Positions 23,935 to 35,367 are shown, numbered from the stretch's first letter. The stretch: DNA of 64,000 nucleotides from Erinaceus europaeus (GCF_950295315.1 NC_080179.1:66288626-66352625); one strand, 5' to 3'. The notes: generated by a model from the letters alone, not told the origin. Numbers and translations are program-made.

Positions 23935-24050
23935 GATTGGTTTTATTTACTTATCAAATATATATATGGAGAGAGAGAGAGAGAGAGAGAATATCACTCT
24001 GGTACATGTGATGCCAGGGATTTCATGATGTCCAGTGGGTAACCACTTCC
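23935..24050 (-). mobile_element. Diverged SINE fragment, type D
   Basis: Minus-strand remnant of the family seen at 37,363 and 62,672: the cactctggtacatgtg block follows a (ga)n tract and an AT-rich tail. The head is decayed. Confidence 0.6.
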
Positions 24051-24296
24051 AAGGTCACTCTCCTCCACTTTACCCTGTTTGCTTCCAGCTGTTTGTCTTC
24101 ATACAAATGCTATTCCAGTTCACCAAGATGAAGAAATTCGATTATCCACTTATTGCTCTCACTTTAACTACCATTCCCTCTACTTATATATTTATATATT
24201 CTTTTCAAATTTGCTTTATCTCCAAGTTACATTTGCTATCAGTTATACTTGTGAAACAAACCTAACTTCTCTCTGATTCCTCCAACCCAACACCCT

Positions 24297-24300
24297 ACTC

Positions 24301-24335
<35 letters not shown>

Positions 24336-24389
24336 TTTCTTTCTTTCTTTCTCTCCTTTCTTTCTTTCCTTTCTTTCTTTTTTTTTTCT
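24297..24389. repeat. (TTTC)n microsatellite
   Basis: Mostly pure tttc units with a few CT/T interruptions, ending in a T run. Confidence 0.95.
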
Positions 24390-24547
24390 CTTGGGGATAT
24401 TCAAGAGTAGTATAGTTTTGTGCCAAAATTATCTGTTGCACAGAAACATTATGTTCAAGACCTCTGAGTATAGCTGGTCTATGACTGTGGAGAGACTTGT
24501 ACAGAACGAATTGGAGAATTAGGGTTTAGTTAGTTAAAAATGTTCAC

Positions 24548-24564
24548 GGGGGGGGGGGGGGGGG
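24548..24564. repeat. G homopolymer at a SINE 5' edge
   Basis: Seventeen G in a row directly before the type A SINE head, which itself normally starts with G-rich sequence. Confidence 0.95.
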
Positions 24565-24878
24565 CTGGTCGGTAACGCAGCGGGTTAAGCACAAGGCACA
24601 AAGCACAAGGACCAGCATAAAGTTCTGATTTGAGCTCCCAGCTCTCTACCTGCAGGAGGGTTTCTTCGCAAGTGGTGAAGCAGGTCTGGAGGTGTCTTTC
24701 TCTCCTCCTGTCTTCCCCTCCTCTCTCGATTTCTCTCTTTCCTACCCAACAACAACAACAACAACAGCCATAACAACTACATCAAGGGCAACAAAATAGG
24801 AAAAATGGCCTCCAGGAGCAGTGGATTTGTAGTGCAGGCACCAAGCCCCAGCAATAACCCTGGAGGCAGAAAAAAAAA
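24565..24878 (+). mobile_element. tRNA-derived SINE, type A, long-tail form
   Basis: Head ctggtcggtaacgcagcggg, block ctacctgcaggagggtttct, CT body, (caa)n, tail block cctccaggagcagtgg and ataaccctggagg before poly(A). Confidence 0.93.
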
Positions 24879-26394
24879 AAAGTTCATTGGTTAATTTTTA
24901 ATTGCCTTTCCAAGAATAATCAAATGTTACTTTAAAATAAGAAGTATAAACAACATATTCTGAACATTCATAGAAGAAAGTGACAATGATGAGTTGTCTA
25001 AGGAAAGATTTTACAGAGAAAAGTCTTAAAGGATAGGTAAAATTTGCATTAACAAGAGCAGACAAGGAGCACTGTGAATGTTAAAGTCATGTCTAGATGT
25101 TGCTAACTTGATATTTCTGGATAGAAAGACGTATCTGGGTAAAGTTGTAAAGGATAGGTTTAGAAAACCAGAAAGGACCTATACTAGGAAAGGTATTGAG
25201 CCTAGACTGATGCATTTGTACATTATCCTTCAGAGACAGCCTTCTTCCATGCTCACAGAATCAGTTTTGGTTCTTATTTGCTCTCCTTATCCATCTGCCT
25301 CATGGTGAAGGAGTGCCTGCATCTGCTCTGAGTCTCTTGTCAATTTCTCCATGAGACAGATGGTCTGTTTCTGTTTCCAGACTTTGCCAAATACTCCTGG
25401 GTTTTTCGTCTTCTATCCTTAGGGGTTTATCACCAGTGCAGCAACAGATTCATGTTACAGATGACTTTAGAAAGCCAATTTTAATAGAAGTATTCCTGAA
25501 GGAGTCACTTCACCACATTATATAATGTCTTCTTCCAATAGGTTCACATTTTCTAACCCTAAAATTCAGTGATGAAGTGGAAGGTCAACACAATTTTGCT
25601 TGGGATTAAGTAAAGCTGCTTTCCCCCCCAATTCTATTCAGACTTTTAGTCATTTCTTTTTCTACTCTGAAATGATTTAATAGATCCATTCTATTGAGTG
25701 GATCAAGAGACACAGGAAGTTATTAGCTATACTACAGCTTTGTAATTGGAACCTGCTACTCTGTTCCTTGATTCCATATAGATAAATATAGTTAACATCA
25801 GCTTCAAATGTGCTAGCGTGACTTTTCAACCATAATCGAAACAATGAAAGAGTACTTTTTCTTCATAAGGTCATCCAGAATCAGAATCTTATCTTTGCTG
25901 TTGCCTTTATTAATTTTAATCAGATCTTTCCTTTGTCAACATGGCAGAGAATGTCTTTGTATTTTTATCATCTAAACCAGTCTTAGCATTATTTTAGTTC
26001 CACAGCAATAAACTCTTCTGTGTCTTTAAAAAACCTTCACAAACTGCATACCAACAGTCACCAGTCACCTAAACTGAGGTGAACCTGTATAAAAGTCCTT
26101 TCCCACTTGGAAAAAAAAAAAAAAAAAACTCTTAATGACTTTCCTAGACATGGAAACACTTGAGTGTTTTACATGCAAAACTATAGTAATTTATTTATAT
26201 CCAGAATTATATTGTTCTCTAGCTATAGACAGACACATGGCTTGACCAATCATAACGTGCATGCATGTAAACTTGGTCTGGAAGACAATGATCTCTTACT
26301 GAGATGTCAGGACAGGCATCTCTCTGTCCAATGAAATTTTGCTGGTTATCAGTCATCTGATTTTAAGAAAACAAATGATGACTTATTATTCTCC
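24879..26394. other. No feature recognised
   Basis: About 1.5 kb of unique-looking AT-rich sequence with an A run at about 26,110-26,128. No exon signal seen. Confidence 0.55.
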
Positions 26395-26720
26395 CAAATG
26401 TCTCCAGTCTGGCCTTTCCTGTACTTGTTGTTTCAACTGAGAAAAGACATAAGGTCAAATGATCTCACTTATAGTTGGCACTTGAGAAGAAAGGTAAGGA
26501 AATGTAAACACAGCATGAAATTTAAACTGGAGGAGGTGTGTTGCAGCAAAGCAAGAACTGTGGAGATAAGTGGGGAAAGGTGTGAAGTATCCAGAATATG
26601 ATGGTGAAAAAAGACTGAAGTTGGTGGTGGGAGTAGTATACAGATCCCTATCATGGGGAAATAAGAAACTATGCACATGTATTAATAACTGTGCAATATA
26701 TCATTATTTACTCAAAAAAA
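26395..26720 (+). mobile_element. L1 3' end fragment
   Basis: Begins in the last ORF2 codons (aaatgatctcacttatag near 26,456) and runs through a 3' UTR with ggtggtgggagtagtataca and an end like that at 27,540-27,600. 5' truncated. Confidence 0.72.
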
Positions 26721-26857
26721 AAGATTTTTGAAAATGTTCTAACAGTAAAATGAGGAGAGAAAGAGGAAAGAAAGAAAGAAAGAAGAAAGGGAAAGAACCT
26801 AAATGACGGGGACAGTAATGAGAAGCTATGACTATTGTCCTTAGAAATATCACTTGC

Positions 26858-27165
26858 GGGAGTCGGGCTGTAGCGCAGCGGGTTACGCGCAGGTGGCAAA
26901 AAGCACAAGGACCGGCATAAGGATCCCGGTTGGAACTCCGGCTCCCCATCTGCAGGGGAGTCGCTTCACAAGCGGTGAAGCAGGTCTGCAGGTGTCTGTC
27001 TTTCTCTCCTCCTCTCTGTCTTCCCCTCCTCTCTCCATTTCTCTCTGTCCTATCCAACGACGACAACAACAATCATAACTACAGCAATAAAACAACAAGG
27101 GCAACAAAAGGGAATAAATAAATAAAATAAATATTTTTAAAAAAATTTAAAAATTAAAAAAAAAA
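26858..27165 (+). mobile_element. tRNA-derived SINE, type A, short-tail form
   Basis: Near-consensus: gggagtcgggctgtagcgca start, A and B boxes, CT body, CAA stretch, and an A/T-rich tail. Perfect 15-bp target-site duplications (agaaatatcacttgc) at 26,843-26,857 and 27,166-27,180. Probably one of the youngest copies here. Confidence 0.96.
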
Positions 27166-27189
27166 AGAAATATCACTTGCTACAGCAAC

Positions 27190-27600
27190 AGATAAGCGGC
27201 TAAGAAAGTTGTGGCACATATAGGCAATGGAATGCTACTCAGCTGTCAATAATGATGAACTCACTTTCTTCAGCTCATCTTGGATAGAGCTTGAAGGAAT
27301 CCTGTTAAGTGAGATAAGACAGAAAAGGAGAGGGATGGATATGGGAACGATCTCACTCACTGAGAGAGGCTGAAAAATAAGAATAGAAAGGGGAAACACA
27401 AAGTGAAACTTGGACTGTTTGGTGTATTGCACCCAAGTAAAGGACTCTGTAGGGGGGGGGGGTGTCCTTTCACATCCTGGTGCATGATGGAAGTGGAGGA
27501 ACTAGAGTGGGGGTGAGAACATTTTGTAGAAAACTGAGAAATTTTACATATGTATCAATAACTACATTTACTATAAACCATTAATCCCCCAAAATATATA
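27190..27600 (+). mobile_element. L1 3' end fragment
   Basis: Encodes the last part of ORF2 ('GNGMLLSCQ..' region at 27,215-27,260, then gaacgatctcactcac), followed by a G-rich 3' UTR with an 11-G run at 27,452-27,462 and an end in attaatcccccaaaata. Confidence 0.82.
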
Positions 27601-28165
27601 TTACATTTATGCTCATTTACAGATGAGAATATCACTTTGAGTAAAGATAGAAACTTGTCCTTTTTAAAACTTAAAATTGTTCCACTTTTAAAAGTTTAAT
27701 ATACAAAGCACAAGATTCTCCTAAATATTTTAGAGAACATTGTGTAAAACACACTACTAAAGAACTAAAATGTTCTCTTTAAATATTACAATGCTACTTT
27801 AAAAACCAAGAAAAATCTTGTTTGACGGAAATATTTTTAAGCAGATTTAAAAAGTGACCTTGAACCACGACAGTTAACCTCTGAGAAATATTTTCATGTT
27901 ATTTTACATTCAATAGTAGATCTTGACTTTTTCATTGAAAAATATTTCCATGCAACATTTGTTTGACTTGCAACTCAAAGGAAAAAGCAATAATAATAAT
28001 AATGCCCAAACAACTGTATCATCATTTTCGTTGTCATTTTGGTATTTGATTACAAGTGGATCAGGCAAAGGAAACACAAAGAGTGCGCATACGCACATAT
28101 ATAAATGTTTCCTTTTTTAAGTCCCAGAAGGTCTTCCTTCCTCTGTCTTTTTTCTTTTTAATTGC
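27601..28165. other. No feature recognised
   Basis: AT-rich, no recognisable repeat. Confidence 0.55.
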
Positions 28166-28425
28166 AGCCTGGTTAATTACTGGGTTCCCCTGCCGGCACT
28201 ACAAATCCACTGCTCCAGGAGTCCATATTTTTTTCTGATGTATTTGATAGAACACAGAGAAATTGAGGGAAGGATATAGAGAGGGAGAAAGACACTTGCA
28301 GACCTGCTTCACTGCTCTTGGAATACCTCTCCCCCACCTCCACAGGTGGAGAGCAAAGGGTCAAACCTGGGCCCTTGCTCATAATAACCTAAATACTTAA
28401 CCAGCTGTGCTTAGCCTCACATGAA
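28166..28425 (-). mobile_element. Diverged type A SINE
   Basis: Minus strand: decayed head with cttaaccagctgtgc on the plus strand, B-box area ggtcaaacctgggccc, the gcagacctgcttcactgct block, GA-rich body and the tail block ccactgctccaggagtcc. Older than the others by divergence. Confidence 0.82.
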
Positions 28426-29074
28426 CTTGTACTTTCTATTTCACACACACACACACACACACACAACATTTTTATAGAGCTAAAGAGTTCATTTCTTTTT
28501 GGTATCTGGATTATGCTGAGATCTGGTATGTGAAAGTTTGTTTTGAAAAGATAGCTATAAAATGTGAATTAATGAATACTAAAGACAAATAGCCAAGTAT
28601 GTTTTTGGATGCAAATGATAATCATATTTGATTCCCTTAGCTTTGCCAAATTTGTTGGTCACCCCAAATCTGTCAGAGTGTATACCAGAAATATTTCTAA
28701 CTAGTTGCTCACTCAGGGTAGCATTTATCAATGTCTAGACAAAGCCTTAGAGAAAGTAAGATGAGGTCTTTTCTTACCAGAAATGGAGAGATTTGGGTCT
28801 TACTTTTGCCAAAATACAGTTTATCTCCCTCTTGTGTGCCTTTATATTCTGGCTTCACCTACAAAGGTTTTAGAAGGTTGGATCCTGCTTTAATGTATGA
28901 TTCTGATTCAATGTTTCATAATGCCAAATGCTGACAGAACCTTGAAGACTTTTCTTAATTGAACACTGGCTTACAGCATTATGTAAGGTTCCAGAGTACA
29001 ACGTGATAAATGAATTGCTTCACGACCAAGTATATAATTCCCATCAGTCATCATGCAGTTGTTTTATTTTATTT
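28426..29074. other. No feature apart from a CA run
   Basis: (ca)n at 28,443-28,465. The remainder is unassigned AT-rich sequence. Confidence 0.55.
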
Positions 29075-29310
29075 TATTTTTTAAGAAAAGGGGAAAAACA
29101 AGGTGAAATCTGGACTGTGTGTTGTGTATTGTAGCAAAGTAAAGGATTCTGATGGAGAGAGAGGTGGAAAAGGGGAAAAAGGTACTGGGAACTAAGTAGA
29201 GAAAATCCAATTAGAGGTTTGCAGAATCCTAGCATAGAGAGATAAGAGACTGTATCTAAATGTCAACAATTGCTTCATTTTACTAATAAAACCCTTGAAA
29301 AGGTAAGAAA
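29075..29310 (+). mobile_element. L1 3' UTR fragment
   Basis: Parallels 27,390-27,600: aaacaaggtgaaatctggac, then gtattgtagcaaagtaaagg, then a (ga)-rich stretch and an end with ttactaataaaa. Only the 3' UTR is present. Confidence 0.75.
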
Positions 29311-29327
29311 ACCAAACTTTGTCCCTT

Positions 29328-29546
29328 CATTTTCTTCTACTCCTTCTCCTTCTCCTTCTCCTCCTCCTCCTCCCCCTCCTTCTTCTTCTCCTTCTCCTTC
29401 TCCTTCTCCTCCTCCTCCTCCTCCCCCTCCTTCTCCTTCTCCTCCTCCTCCTCCCCCTCCTTCTTCTTCTCCTTCTCCTTCTCCTTCTCCTTCTCCTTCT
29501 CCTTCTCCTTCTTCTTCTTCTTCTTCCTCTTCTTTTTTTTACCTCT
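29328..29546 (+). repeat. Polypyrimidine tract, (CTT/CTC/CCT)n
   Basis: About 210 bp of almost pure pyrimidine on the plus strand built from ctt, ctc and ccc triplets. The block cctccttcttcttctcc recurs within it. Its triplet period opens all three frames; the two overlapping frames of more than 100 codons are artefacts. Confidence 0.95.
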
Positions 29547-29669
29547 CCTTTTCTTTTCTCTTCTGGAAACCGCTCTTGTTCTTATAGTCTAAAAGCTAGT
29601 TTTTGCTTTATTTCTTACTTTGTGTCTTTACCTGAAATACACAAGTAAAGTCATAGTGGAACGTAGTGG

Positions 29670-29670
<1 letters not shown>

Positions 29671-29757
<87 letters not shown>
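29671..29757 (+). repeat. (GT)n microsatellite
   Basis: About 43 gt units with one ggt interruption near 29,708. Confidence 0.97.
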
Positions 29758-29758
<1 letters not shown>

Positions 29759-31987
29759 TGGTAGAAGTGAAGGGTGGTTGATTGCTTTAATAATTTTCTA
29801 TCACCAACAAAAGCAAAATCCTCATGTAAATATTGGACTGAGGTTTGTATAAATTGCTACAGAAATTTGCTTCTTATTCAGCCTTAACATACATGAGCTG
29901 AACGTGTATTTGATATGAAAACGTCACTGGAAACACAAATCTAATTTATGAATGTTGTTCCATCATACCGTCTTGATCTTTTTTTCTTAAAGGGTATTTA
30001 CCCTGGCAGAAGAGACTTTTGACATCAGAGCTCTGAAAGTCAAGAGTATTACATCCTCCATGAAGCAAAACTATCAGAAAGAAATGTCCTTGCATTTGTC
30101 AAAGTACATTTTTAGAACTAAGCAACTGATTTTATTTTCTAATGAAAAAATCTGCAAGTAAATTTTAATTGTGCTATGAGGAAAAAAATCCATTTGCAAT
30201 TGAATCCAATTACAACTCATTTGTGATTAAGATTTGCTATTTAATATTGATGGGTTTATATTGTTTTCTTATTGCTGCCTATGGAGATTTGAAAGGAACA
30301 ACATATTGAACACAAAGTACATTAAATACCCATTGTTTCTTTACTCTATAAATATTAGATACAATTTATATGGTAAATATAGGAGAATCATTTGCTAAGA
30401 GTATTTTAAATTTAAACATGAATATGGATAAATGAAGAGCACTGGAGTTCTTGTCTAATGAAACTGTAAGATTACACAGCATTTAACATAAGAGAATGCA
30501 AAAGCAGAAACTGGACTGTCTTCAGATAATAACTCTCTCCAAGTCCCAAAGGTCCACTTAAAGCAGCACATAAAGAAATAATTTTCCAAGTGATATGTCA
30601 AAAACTAGACTTGGAAACAGATGTTAGATATAATAACTATACAGATCAATGTTAAACTTTGAACTATATGTTGACCAGACAAAAATGTGTGGCCTCAGTC
30701 TTTTTTTTTTTTTTTTTCCATCACTTTCACTCCAATTAATGATCTCACAAGATGAGAGAATCTACCCTTAACTTTGGGAGTTACATTCAGTATGTTTAAG
30801 GCAGAGAAAATAAAACATAATTGCAGACAACCACAACTAGTCTGGGTAACAAAGAAGGATAGTTAAGTAAATTATAGTCTATTTATATAAGCAAAATTAG
30901 AATGACATGAATATATTCAAAATATGCTCAAAAAAGCATTTAAAGATGAATAGGAAACACATACTGCATTTTAAGCAGTAAAAGGCAGAAGAGCATGACT
31001 ACAAATAGGTTAAAAGATAAAGTACTGAAAAGAGATATAACAAAACTTAAAATTAATTTATTGAGTTTTGAAACTGTAATTTTCTTTTTTATACTTTGGA
31101 CATTTTTTCACCTTGTATAATGAGCATGCATTCTTTTTAAAGCTCAAAAATTGCACAGAAATATTATAAGATTTCATGGGAATTAATATTTTCCTCCATG
31201 AAAAAGAAGCTGCTATCAAAACCAGGGGCTGGGGGATATAGATTTTAGATGTCCATTTCTTATAACCCATTTTCTCTAAATCTAAAAGACAGAAAGTCTA
31301 AGTGAGAGTGACTAATTAAAGTGGCTAATTAAGATTTTGAACTAAGAAAGCTGCAGCCACTTGTATTGCGTTTTTATCTGTCCAAAACCAGTGTTTTTCT
31401 CTTGTCCAAGGCTCATTCCATAGGAATTGCTTCATTCCACTCAAATGTTCTCAGCCAATCCCTCGTGCCCATGATTCAGCTAAGACAAATGACCTTTTGC
31501 AGTTTTCTTCCCAGCAGTCTTTGCCACATAAGCCTTCAAATCAGATCACTCACACTTGGGAACAATCTTCCCATAATATTTTGGCATGTAAAACATATTA
31601 GAATAAATGTTCTTTGTAAGATTTACAGGAGGTTTGCAACAGTGAGCCTCCTAGGGTACCATGCACAAAACAAGATGAGTTTTTCAAGAAACAGAGTTAA
31701 AACAAAGAAACTATTTTGACTGACCATTTCTTGGACAAGGAATGAGAGCTGGGGTTTTCACAATGCTGAAGATGGTAGAGAGGAGAATAGACTCTGTTTT
31801 AAAATCTGGGAACATTTATGACAGAGAAGGGGAGAACTTGTGTAGAAGAATAAAACAACATTTAAGATTAAAATATTACAGAAATTTAGTATCAATACTA
31901 GGAAGAGTCAATAGTAGAGTATGAATCCAGGGGCAGTATATCAAATAGTGACTATGTGGTTAAAACAAAATTGTTTTGTAGAAAGAA
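29758..31987. other. Low-repeat sequence, nothing assigned
   Basis: About 2.2 kb with no clear retroposon except a T run near 30,701-30,718. The 117-codon frame at 31,366-31,719 has no recognisable motif and no surrounding gene structure. Confidence 0.5.
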
Positions 31988-32160
31988 TAATGCTGGTGAG
32001 GCAGTATGCTGGGTCATAAACTCAAAGGACTGCATAACAGAGATGGTTATGCAAAAGACTTTCACACTTGGGGCTCAAAAGTCTTAAATTCAATAGCCCA
32101 CCCAACTACAATGCTGAGCTATACAGTGCTCTGAAGAGCAGCAAGCAAACAAACAAATTC
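31988..32160 (+). mobile_element. tRNA-derived SINE, type C
   Basis: gctggtgaggcagtatgctg-like head, ttatgcaaaagactttcaca block, cttggggctc and a cagtgctctgaagagcag end followed by an A/C-rich tail. Confidence 0.65.
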
Positions 32161-32404
32161 AAAGGACATCTGTTGGGCTGGATCTCATTTTTCTAAAGTG
32201 AGAAATCTGAAAAGATGAAAGAGTATTACAATACTCAATATAAGAACCACTTAAAAAGTACTTAGGAAAGAGTGTTTCTTCCTATCACAGGGAGAAAAAA
32301 AATTGTATTCATGTGTCAACAACCCTAATTTAATCCACTAAATAGCACCCCCCCACACACACAAAGAAAATGAGGAAGGAAAAAAACCCATACTAGTAGC
32401 ATCT

Positions 32405-32810
32405 TCTTTTTTAAAAATTTTTATTGCCACAAAGGCTATAACTCAACTGGGCCTTGGTGTCTGCATGATGAAGCCATCTCTATCAGTGGTCACTTTCACC
32501 TTATTTATAGGACAGAGAGAAATGATGAGGACAAAGGAGATAGAGATAGACAGAGATCTCCAACTATAGGGGAAAGTCTTCACAGGTAGTGAAACAGTGC
32601 TACAAGTGTCTCTCTCACTCTTCATGCCATTTCTCTCTCAATTTCTCTCTATAAAATAAAATAAAGTTTAAAAAATTAAAAAAGAGATAGAGGCGTGAGA
32701 GAGAGACATGCAGACCTGTTTTCCTAGTCAAGCTTCCCACTTGCAGGTGGGGACTGTGGGGTTGAACCTGGGTACGTGAGGATGGTAATATGATAACTCC
32801 CCATAGCTTT
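32405..32810 (-). mobile_element. Diverged SINE (minus) split by a truncated SINE (plus)
   Basis: A minus-strand SINE is recognisable in two parts: gacagagagaaatgatgagg at about 32,513, and the gcagacctg and gcaggtggggactgtg blocks at 32,710-32,757. Between them lies the 3' part of a plus-strand SINE (about 32,552-32,683: gggaaagtcttcacaggtag, CT body, aataaaataaag). The motif gagatagag occurs on both sides of the insertion, consistent with a target-site duplication. Confidence 0.7.
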
Positions 32811-32851
32811 CTCTCTCTCAAATAGAGACAGAGAAGGTAGATAGGGTGCCC

Positions 32852-33047
32852 AGTGGTGATGCACCTGGTTGAACCCATACATTACCCCATGCAAGGACAC
32901 AGGATTCAAGCCCTTGGTCCCCAAATATAGGAGGAAACCTTTATAGTGGTGAAGCATGCTGAAGGTCTCTCTCTCTCTCTCTGTCTCCCCTTTCCCTCTT
33001 GATTTCTCTGTTTCTATCCAATAGAATAAAAATAAATAAAATATTGA
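32852..33047 (+). mobile_element. tRNA-derived SINE, type B
   Basis: ggtgcccagtggtgatgcac head, acaggattcaagccc B-box area, a (tc)n stretch, then tctatccaatagaataaa tail. Moderately diverged. Confidence 0.85.
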
Positions 33048-33054
33048 AAAAGAG

Positions 33055-33190
33055 GGCAGAGGGAGAGAGAGAAGGAGAAGGAGGAAGCAGAGAGACAAAG
33101 AGCAAAAGAGATCACAGAAACAAAACTTCTTTCAATGAGATCGGACACAGGCTTGGACCTGGATCATGCACATAGCAAAATAACTCATTA
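33055..33190 (-). mobile_element. SINE remnant
   Basis: A GA-rich stretch followed by a block like acctggatcatgcacatag suggests a decayed minus-strand SINE. The family is uncertain. Confidence 0.45.
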
Positions 33191-33485
33191 TTCAAGTGAC
33201 CTATTTTTGTCTGCCTGAATATACTAATTTCTAAAACAATAAATACTTAATACTTAACCAAGATTAACACTTTGACTTTATCTAGGTCTTTAGTTACTAA
33301 TTTGATTTGCGATCAAGCAAGCAATTTTAAATCACTTTGGTTAATAATAAACGAAGAAAATATATTTTTAACATTGACTCTCAAATTTCTAACCCATACC
33401 AAAATGTAATTTATTGTCATGAGTGAATTTTTACTTCCAAAGAAGACAGAATATCATTAATATATAACAAATAAAGTATTGTATT

Positions 33486-33578
33486 CTATTAATGTAATGA
33501 CCATCTGACATCCTGAAGGTAATAAATACGTAATGAAATTGAAATAAATGTCATCTTACTTAGTTACCACTAATTTTT
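33486..33578 (+). repeat. Long direct repeat, left copy
   Basis: 93 bp, matching 35,279-35,367 at roughly 88 percent with one 4-bp gap (my alignment by eye). Shared core: taatgaaattgaaataaat and agttaccactaattttt. It borders the 3' (tail) end of the minus-strand module copy, as a target-site duplication would. Confidence 0.88.
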
Positions 33579-33607
33579 TAAAGTTTTATTTATAAAATGG
33601 AAATATT

Positions 33608-33880
33608 GGGAGTTGGGCGGTAGCGCAGCGGGTTAAACACAGGTGGCGCAAAGCACAAGGACCGGCATAAGGATCCCGGTTCGAGTCCCTGGCTCCCCAT
33701 CTGCAGGGGAGTCGCTTCACAGGCAGTGAAGCAGGTCTGCAGGTGTCTATCTTTCTCTTCCCCTCTCTGTCTTTCCTTCCTCTCTCCATTTCTCTCTATT
33801 CTATCTAACAACAACGATATCAATAACAACAATAATAACTACAACAACAATAAAAAGACAACAAGGGCAACCAAAGGGAA
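33608..33880 (+). mobile_element. tRNA-derived SINE, type A, left arm of an inverted SINE pair
   Basis: Full type A copy (gggagttgggcggtagcgca start). Its 13-bp target-site duplication aaatggaaatatt is at 33,595-33,607 and 34,190-34,202, beyond the second SINE, which inserted into its tail. Confidence 0.95.
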
Positions 33881-33895
33881 AATAAATAGTTTTTT

Positions 33896-34174
33896 AAATA
33901 TTTATTTTATTTATTTATTCCCTTTTGTTGCCCTTGTTGTTTTATTGTTGTAGTTATTATTGTTGTTGTCGTTGTTGGATAGGACAGAGAGAAATGGAGA
34001 GAGGAGGGGAAGACAGAGAGGAGGAGAGAAAGATAGACACCTGCAGACCTGCTTCACCGCCTGTGAAGCGACTCCCCTGCAGGTGGGGAGCCGGGGTTCG
34101 AACCGGGATCCTTATGCCCATCCTTGTGCTTTGCGCCACCTGCGCTTAACCCGCTGCGCTACAGCCCGACTCCC
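33896..34174 (-). mobile_element. tRNA-derived SINE, type A, right arm of an inverted SINE pair
   Basis: Near-consensus copy on the minus strand, inserted in the tail of the SINE at 33,608. Target-site duplications aataaatagtttttt (33,881-33,895) and aataaataatttttt (34,175-34,189) differ at one base. The two SINEs can pair as arms of about 270 bp separated by only about 15-25 bp. Confidence 0.95.
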
Positions 34175-35278
34175 AATAAATAATTTTTTAAATGGAAATA
34201 TTGACAAGACCATAGGATAAGAGGGATACAATTGCACAGAATTCCCACCAGCAGAACTCCATTTCCCTCCCTTGATTGCTTTCTTATTCTTTATCCCTCT
34301 GGGAGGATGGACCCAGGATCATTATGGGGTACAGAAGGTGGAAGGTCTGGCTTCTATAATTGATTCCTCACTGAACATGGGCCTTGGCAGGTTGATCCAT
34401 ACTCCCAACCTGTCTCTATCTTTCCCTAGCGGGGCAGGGATCTGGGAAGGCAGGGCGGTAGGACACGTTGGTGGGTCGTCTGCCCAGGGAAGTCAGGTTG
34501 GCATCATGATAGCATCTGGAACCTGGTGGCTGAAAAAGAGTTAAGATATAAAGCAGAGCAAATTGTTGACTAGTCATGAACCTAAAGGCTGGAACATTGC
34601 AGATGAAGATTTGGGGTCTCTGTTTTGAAAAAGCTAGTAGGTCTATTTTAGGTCTATTCCAAGGGACCCATGACCTTACTAGTTATTGCCAGAGCCTGAC
34701 ATCTAATATGCAGGTGAACCCAAGTTATTATCTAAGGAGACTGTGTCATAGCTGGAACAAGGACTAGAAATCTTGGTCAGGGAAGAGAGTAGCTCCCAAA
34801 TATGGGAAATTATATAAATATTGTTAATTGTAAACCCCATCAATTTGATCTGGGGCCCATATTCAGCATAGGAGCTTATGTAACCTCTGCATCCCTGTAG
34901 GTCTAATATGGCATTCTGGGATCCCCGGCTAGGTACATTCCAGGCTGCACTAATTTCAGGACCCATCTTCCCATCTTCCTTGGATGGTAGGTAGGTAGAG
35001 TATGTTGTCCAACCTCTCTTGGGAGAATGGAATAGTCCCTACCATTGTTGATCTACACTGAGGGCAATGTCCTACAGGGGCCCACAAAGGGGTCCATTAT
35101 TTTGTTCCTGATAGAGATGACCAGTGACAGTGGCAAGAGGGATCTGTTAGAGGTCTAGGCCCATCATATCTGTGTGGGAATCCCAGGACTCCCTGACTAG
35201 GGCCTCAGGTGATGGGGTGGCCTAGTAGTGACTAAAGAGTCATCATTAGTGTATGCCAGTTCTTGTCCTTATTACAGT

Positions 35279-35367
35279 CTATTAACTTAATGACCATCTT
35301 ATTTTCTAAAGGTAATAAATATGTAATGAAATTGAAATAAATATCATCTTAGTTACCACTAATTTTT
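35279..35367 (+). repeat. Long direct repeat, right copy
   Basis: Partner of 33,486-33,578. It lies at the 5' end of the minus-strand module copy and adjoins the 3' end of the next L1. Confidence 0.88.

Larger units (their letters stand above)
33580..35277 (-). mobile_element. Long non-coding retroposed module, copy 6
   Basis: Minus-strand copy, about 1.1 kb without its inserted SINEs. Blocks in plus-strand order: tcttattctttatccctctg, ggatggacccaggatc, gttgatccatactcccaacc, gatagcatctggaacctggt, aaagcagagcaaattgttga, tagctcccaaatatggga, gggctaggcc-like and tcaggtgatgg sequence to about 35,230. Its tail (tataaataaaactt on the minus strand) abuts the left direct repeat. No conserved open frame; the 90-codon frame at 34,272-34,544 is not kept in other copies. 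Confidence 0.85.

Noticed and set aside
26704..27107. Overlapping frames on both strands, repeated near 856, 33,590, 33,960, 54,185 and elsewhere
   Set aside because: The same peptides recur wherever a type A SINE occurs; they are SINE shadows.
29270..29648. Two overlapping frames of 105 and 109 codons (Pro/Ser-rich and Leu-rich)
   Set aside because: Products of a triplet-based polypyrimidine tract, open in several frames at once.
31366..31719. 117-codon frame
   Set aside because: Composition looks random and I recognise no family; length is expected by chance in 64 kb over six frames.
33608..34174. tRNA genes at the A and B boxes
   Set aside because: The boxes belong to SINEs; no cloverleaf with a proper acceptor stem and anticodon arm could be formed.
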